Of a DNA stretch of 64,000 bases, positions 58,870 through 64,000 are shown piece by piece. A program made the translations under genes and the position numbers. Source of the stretch: Aspergillus flavus (Eukaryota > Ascomycota > Eurotiomycetes > Eurotiales > Aspergillaceae); assembly GCF_009017415.1 (NCBI RefSeq), contig NC_092406.1:5332001-5396000 (forward strand). The letters run 5' to 3'. Under the pieces are notes generated by a model. That model was given only the letters and a program-made list of their open reading frames with translations, did not search any database and was not told the origin of the DNA. The stretch's first letter is position 1, and each line of letters begins with the position of its first letter.

Positions 58870-61800
58870 TCAGAAAAGCCCAAGTGCGACAAATGCAGAT
58901 ACAACGTCGCGGTCGACGTTGAGGAGCCATTCGTCTTGAAATCGTTGTTCACCACCGCATCCAACAATTAACGAGCGCAGTCGATCTCGGATGAAGTCGC
59001 GAATGTTGATATTGTGGAGAATATCGGAGTTTTCCCAGTGACGCTTGCGTTCGTTTTCGGGCGGTTCGTTCTCATCCCACTTGCCCGTTTCTGCGTTATT
59101 CCAGTAGACCAGATGGTCACCAGCACGGGGGTTATTTTCGGTCTCGGTTCCCTCGGCGAGCTCGGTAATGATGTCTGCCCATGTGTTGAGATAGGATTGG
59201 AGGTGACTAAGTATGTACGGTGGTGGTTGTGTGTCTGGACCATTCAGGCTGAGTAGTTGGGTGAGTGCAAGCGCATGGAGTTTCTTTTGCGTTGCGCTTC
59301 CGATATTGTCATAGTGAAGGAACCATTCAGTGAGCAGCCAGGTAAGGGCATGTTCTTCAGATGTGCCCGTCGCGGCGGAAACAGCTGATGCGAAGATCTT
59401 TGGGTACGCCAGTGCTAAGCGGGCGAGAACGGAGAAGTAGTCCGTTTCAACGACGCCATATACAGGTGTTTGTTTTCTGTTAGGTCCAGTAGTTTGGCTG
59501 GCCTCGTAGGCGGAGTAGAGGCCTTCCAGGAGAGATGACAGGAAGGAACTATCGAGGAGCGACCGGGTGATAACACTATATGAGTTTTCACTGCCGCCAT
59601 CAACGGCCTCAGTGCCACGTACCATTAATTCGACTAGGCGTGGCACGACGCCGAGGCGTTGGCGTGTTGTAGATTTCAAGAGGGTCTCAAGAGAAGCGAG
59701 GAAAGGAAGTCGTACTCGGTCACTCAACACCTCTTGCGGCGCAAGGTAGATATAAGATTCTGCGATTTGAAGGGCCTGCGGAACACTATCCGTGGCAGCT
59801 TCAAAAATGGGGAGAAGTGCAGGAAGAAGAGAAAGGATTTCAGGAGAAGCTGGAGCTGGAGTTTGCGTCAAGATAGCCCCCCAGAGCTCTAGTGCCTCAT
59901 CGAGCAGATATACCAGTGTTTCCTGTAGGCGAATCAGTATTCCTGCACGCATTAGTTCAATAAGGAGCGAAGTGAGACGTACAGAGCCTGGCTCCACCGA
60001 GTTCTGAATGAGAGGTAGGATGAGTGAGTGGTATCGTGCCGAATCTTGCTTAAGGGAGTTGATCAACGATGACAGTAAGGTAAGGATAGCCTGTTTCATG
60101 AGATGCTCCTCCCCGGAACTTTCCCATAGCGGGGGTAGCAGCGACAATATCTGATCTGAGAACGGGGCAATCTGAAGAGTCATTAGCATACCCGTGTGAA
60201 GGTACAGCGGGGTAGGGGAGTTCATACATGGTCTTCCATCTTGATTACAGCCACGCGGACCGTATCTAAAAGCCCCATTTTTGTTTCAGAGAGTTCAACC
60301 TCTTGAACCAAGGACATCAAGTCATGAAGGATGGAGGGAGCATAGGGTAGAAACCCAGTGGGGGAGAACTCGAACGGATAAAGCACGTTCTTTAGTTGTC
60401 TACCAGCTGTGATGCGGACTACCAAGTCGTTCAACGGGTCTTGCTTGCTAAGAAGGTGCTGGAAGATTTGATAGATGGCTTCTGTGTTCAGCTCGCTCGA
60501 CTTGACTGGGACCCACTGGCCCAAGAGAATGGCAATCCTCCGTCTTAAAACGTTATAGCCCTGCTCTTGAATCTGCACTTCTGGGACAAGTGTAGTCTCT
60601 AAGAATTTGTTGAAATCTAAATGCTGCTCGAGACTTGCGGAGGCAAGTCCGATCGCTGAGTATAACGAATCCTTTAGTAGCACATCGCGATTTTCCGGAC
60701 CTGGCAGTATCCTGTCAACAGAGTTCAGCGCTGCTTTAGGGTATCAAGTACTTACTTGCAAAGTTGTAGAAGACGTTTAGAAGTCGCGGGATGAGCAGGT
60801 CTTTGAAATGGATGACCAGATCAAGGAAGAGTTTCTCAGAGCATGATCGAATAGAGAACTCCCAAGCGTCGGAAACATCTTCTTCTTTCCGTTCCCATTC
60901 TTCAGGGTCTTCCTCCCATTCTTGGAAATCGCTCGATCGGAACCTGAAAAATTGTGTAACGAGAAGCTCCATGACATTGACCACAAAGTCATGGGTAAAG
61001 AGTTCCGCCTTGATAAGTTCAATAGACTGCTTTTTCTCCTCCTTATCTTCAGGAGTCTGGTACTTGAAGGTCTGAGCTGGGTTGAATGCCATTTTGGAAC
61101 AAGCTCTGATCAGAAGAAGGGCTTTGAGCCCAGCCTTTTCCATCAGCGACTTTCCCTCTTGTTCACCAGTTGCGCCTAACTGCCCGTAGTTCTCCCCTAG
61201 CTTAACCACTAGACTCCAGTATGATCGAACGAGGGAAATACTGTCTGGTAGTAATGCAAAAGAGGCAGCTCGATCCTTGGCCATCTCGACATGGAGCTTC
61301 GATAGTTGTAAAACATGTTTCTCTACCGCCTTATGCACATTCTCTGGTAGACTAATGGAACCGCTGATGAACTGAAGGAAGCGACTGAAGTGAGAATGAG
61401 TCAACAGCCAAAAATCTTTGACTTCGTTATGACGGTTAGGGTGTTCGTATCCAGCTATCACAAGGCGCCGAACGACCTTGAGAGACACTAGACTTTGCTC
61501 AAGACTCTCCAACAATGCTCCTTCGTCAACAACACCCTGTTCTAGAAGCGATACCCATTTGTTCACTTTGTCCACATATATACTTCCTAGAAGATGGAAG
61601 ATCTCTGGAGCAACAGATTGAAGGTTGGTTCGTGTCCTTTGCAACCGGGCTGTCGATAGCTCCTTGATTATCTGCAAAAGGATTGTAAGAGTCCGTGGCA
61701 ATTGTAATGGGTTGGCGCCAGGCTGGGTTGAGGAACGGAGGAAGTTGATAAGCGATGAGATACCGTCAGGCCTTGACGAAGTAGTTAGAAGAACAGCTAC

Positions 61801-62353
61801 CGGACTTGAAGAAAAGAAAACGCACCAGTCCTGAGGAAACTCATAACGCATAATCTTCGCGATCATCAATGCATTGTGTAAAGCCAGAAGAGCAGCGGGC
61901 TCAACGACGCCCGCTTGTAAGGCTCTGTTCTTTATCTGCTCTTTTTCTTCCTTTTTGATAGCGCTATACAAAGATTAGAAACTCCAACTCTTCACCATTA
62001 TAGGAATGCGTCTGCATAGGCTTACTTTGTCGCGGTCTTTCGCCAATACTTATCGATGCCGTTCTTCAATTGGATGATTGCAAGGTATCGGACTTCGTTG
62101 GGTACAGAGTGATCTAGGAAGACATCCTAAAGATAGAGCGGCATGTTAGTAAGGCAAAAGTAAAAGAGGTTTTACGGTATCAAATTACCTGGAGGGAGGT
62201 ATAGTAATTCTCCTGCTTTTCCCAGTTTTGCAATTGCTGGGTTCCAGTGTGCACCTGCTGCTGCGTCGAGCTTGCTGCCAAAACCAAAGCATTGAGAACA
62301 TTCTGAGGAGTCAAGGGGTTTGACTCCCCGGGTAACTCAACGACGTGAGCCAT
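58870..62353 (-). CDS. KAP120: Importin-beta family karyopherin KAP120 (importin-11-like)
   Basis: Nuclear import receptor; the yeast protein carries ribosome assembly cargo. Five exons, 62353-62189, 62126-62026, 61963-60756, 60700-60228 and 60171-58870, give about 1082 residues. The N-terminal importin-beta domain reads TGTQQLQNWEKQENYYTSLQ, then NEVRYLAIIQLKNGIDKYWR and TNAIKKEEKEQIKNR, the hallmark of the importin-11 branch. The rest is HEAT-type helical repeats, for example FEFSPTGFLPYAP and MVRGTEAVDGGS. The fourth exon can start in two ways. I prefer donor GTAAGT at 60755 with acceptor CCAG before GTCCGG (55 nt), giving FASPENRDVLLKDS, over a 40-nt alternative. Yeast Kap120 is about 1030 residues, so length fits. 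Confidence 0.91.
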
Positions 62354-63028
62354 ACTATGGGATGGCTGGAAGCTTGGGTTGGTGGTGAAAGCTATAGATA
62401 GCTATCAAAGCAATTGAGCCCAAACCCCAATATCAGCCAAGAGAGGAACCTCCAAGACACAGTGGAAGCATAGAATATGGGGGTTGGCCTGGTCCTTGAA
62501 GTTCTATCTTGTGGCAAAATGCGAAAGATTTCTATTGATGGGAGAGTAACACGCAAAGAGCTCTCTCCGTTGTCCGTATACATTAGCCCGTAATCTTTGC
62601 TCCCCGCCTTAGCGGGACGCATCGGGATGTTGTTGATCCTCTCCGATGTAGCCCTAGGGCTGGACCCTCAACGCTAGTCCATGATGGAACTCATACTTAG
62701 GGTTGAGGTAGTATCTGGTTGCATGACATCATCACTACAATTGAGATCCATCTTTATAAGCAGGATTAAGTGGACCAGTTACTCTATACAGTAGCAAGTG
62801 TGCAATGTATTCAGCGTTTCTGGTTACATAGATATGATGTATTCTGATGCAATGTCTCTAGTTCCTGATGAACAGATTTCGATCATGGGTATATAGCTGG
62901 GAACGGCGCCTTTGTTGCTGAGCGCATGCGATATCTTCCTTAAACAATCAAAGTGCTATCTTATTTGAATAGTATTATACCTTTGAACCTTTCGGTTACA
63001 TTCACAGACAATCTTCACACAAGATACA
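62354..63028. other. Divergent intergenic region
   Basis: Promoter region between KAP120 (minus) and the small gene (plus). No gene is seen. Confidence 0.6.
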
Positions 63029-63515
63029 ATGGCCGACTCCGACAAGCTTCGTATGGCAGCTCGCGCTGAGCAAGACCTTAACTCCTATCAGATGAAGCAA
63101 GGTCTTGGACCGAAGAGCGACTCTGGTACGAAGAGCCTTGTTATTAATGAGTCTTGAGACATAGTGCTAAGAAAGTATGAAGTCCTCGAGTCCAACATCG
63201 ACGAAAGGGCGGATAAGAAATTCCGTGAAGCAACGGGAATCAAAACTGGCCGAGAGGCAGGCGCAACAGGGAGCAACCGGAAACCCATCCCTGAAGACGA
63301 GGGAGGCACTCGAGACTCTCGTGGAAGGTTGGTGTTTTATCTATACTTCTACGTGGTTTGATCCGATGCTAAGTATAACCAGATTGGCACCAGCTAGCGA
63401 ATATGAAGGCACCGGAGGCCCTGAGGATAAGGTAAAGCTCGAGTCAGAACGCCGTCCGGGTGATCAAGACACACTTAACATCCAGGATCTGAAGACTAAA
63501 GGACTTTCTCGGTAA
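63029..63515 (+). CDS. Small conserved hydrophilic protein, unknown function
   Basis: Three exons, 63029-63125, 63165-63327 and 63383-63515, give 130 residues. The joined protein is charged and low in hydrophobics: MADSDKLRMAARAEQDLNSY, QMKQGLGPKSDS, then VLRKYEVLESNIDERADKKF, NRKPIPEDEGG, YEGTGGPEDKVKLESE and LNIQDLKTKGLSR. The opening looks like small fungal stress or LEA-like proteins I have seen, but I cannot name the family. The first intron would be 39 nt (GTACGA...ATAG), at the short limit for such fungi. It is required to bridge GPKSDS to LRKYEV in phase. The second intron is 55 nt. No trafficking signal or membrane span. Confidence 0.68.
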
Positions 63516-64000
63516 AGAACTTTGACGGAAAGCCTTTGAGAACCAGGGTACAATAGTTAGCATATATTTAGGTTATGAAATAATATGATGTGGTTAATCT
63601 AGACCCAGCGCTAAGGATGCGCTAATCAGCGATCATCTACAGGAATCAAAAAAAGGGTCTTGAAGAGCCTAAACGTAAGAACAGAACCACGCAATTGAGA
63701 ATGGAATAGGCATTGGTATTTATGAGTGAAATGAAAGTAAAGAATACATTACCACCCATACCATCCAATGATACCACCTTCTAAAGGAGTCTAGGCACAT
63801 ACTACCCTGAGGGTCAATTTTGGACCCCACTCAGCACTATACCCAAGAAAACAACACCGTCATCCCTCCTGGTCATACTATTACCTTCGAACAGTGCTTT
63901 TGCCAAAAAAAAAAACTGGGACTTTTCTTTTCCGGAATCAGATTAGATCAGGGCTGCTTTTTGCTCAGTGATTGATCCCGGAGCGTGGGGCAAGGCGAAA
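63516..64000. other. Intergenic region to window end
   Basis: About 485 bp after the small gene. I see only short open frames and an A-rich run near 63905-63915. Confidence 0.6.

Noticed and set aside
60712..60751. 40-nt intron alternative in KAP120
   Set aside because: It uses the weak donor GTACTT. The 55-nt intron with GTAAGT gives a better conserved junction (FASPENRD).

Overview
The window is nuclear DNA of a filamentous ascomycete, most probably an Eurotiales mould (Aspergillus/Penicillium type). The basis is dense protein-coding genes with many 50-90 nt GT-AG introns, gene families typical of that group, and 0.2-1.2 kb intergenic gaps. I see no rRNA, convincing tRNA, intact transposon or CRISPR array. 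All exon joins were worked out by hand from splice sites and reading phase, so individual boundaries may be off by one alternative site.

Left part (1-6 kb): the CCR4-NOT subunit CAF40/RCD1, cut by the window edge, is followed by two neighbouring minus-strand genes for cysteine-rich cell-surface proteins, one with membrane spans and one with a possible GPI signal.

Accessory-looking part (6-22.3 kb): gene-poor and more AT-rich. It holds a 2-oxoglutarate/Fe(II) dioxygenase, the prefoldin subunit 1 gene, an intronless multi-span membrane protein of unknown function, an intronless membrane-anchored protein with a heme-oxygenase-like diiron (HDO) signature, a second 2OG dioxygenase that is broken (internal stop and a lost iron ligand), and a broken GNAT acetyltransferase relic. 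It also has a 22-G homopolymer and clustered palindromes.

Housekeeping part (23-64 kb): seventeen consecutive genes alternate strictly in orientation (+ - + - ... +). They are a coiled-coil protein with tandem repeats, the mitochondrial glycine carrier HEM25, an alkaline ceramidase, an AKT-like alpha/beta hydrolase with a PTS1-like end, the BRCT protein RTT107/Brc1, ESCRT-II VPS25, tRNA m7G methyltransferase TRM8, a paxillin-like LIM protein, a monocarboxylate-type MFS transporter, the exosome nuclease DIS3, a NIT1-type amidase, complex I subunit NDUFB11/ESSS, the helicase-nuclease DNA2, RNase P/MRP subunit RPP40, THO subunit THO3/TEX1, importin KAP120 and a small conserved protein.

Functionally the right part is a mixture: RNA metabolism (TRM8, DIS3, RPP40, THO3), genome stability (RTT107, DNA2), mitochondria (HEM25, NDUFB11), and trafficking or lipid metabolism (VPS25, ceramidase, KAP120). 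No single pathway unites it. The most unusual items are the HDO-like membrane protein, the decaying accessory patch around it, and the long run of alternating gene orientation.
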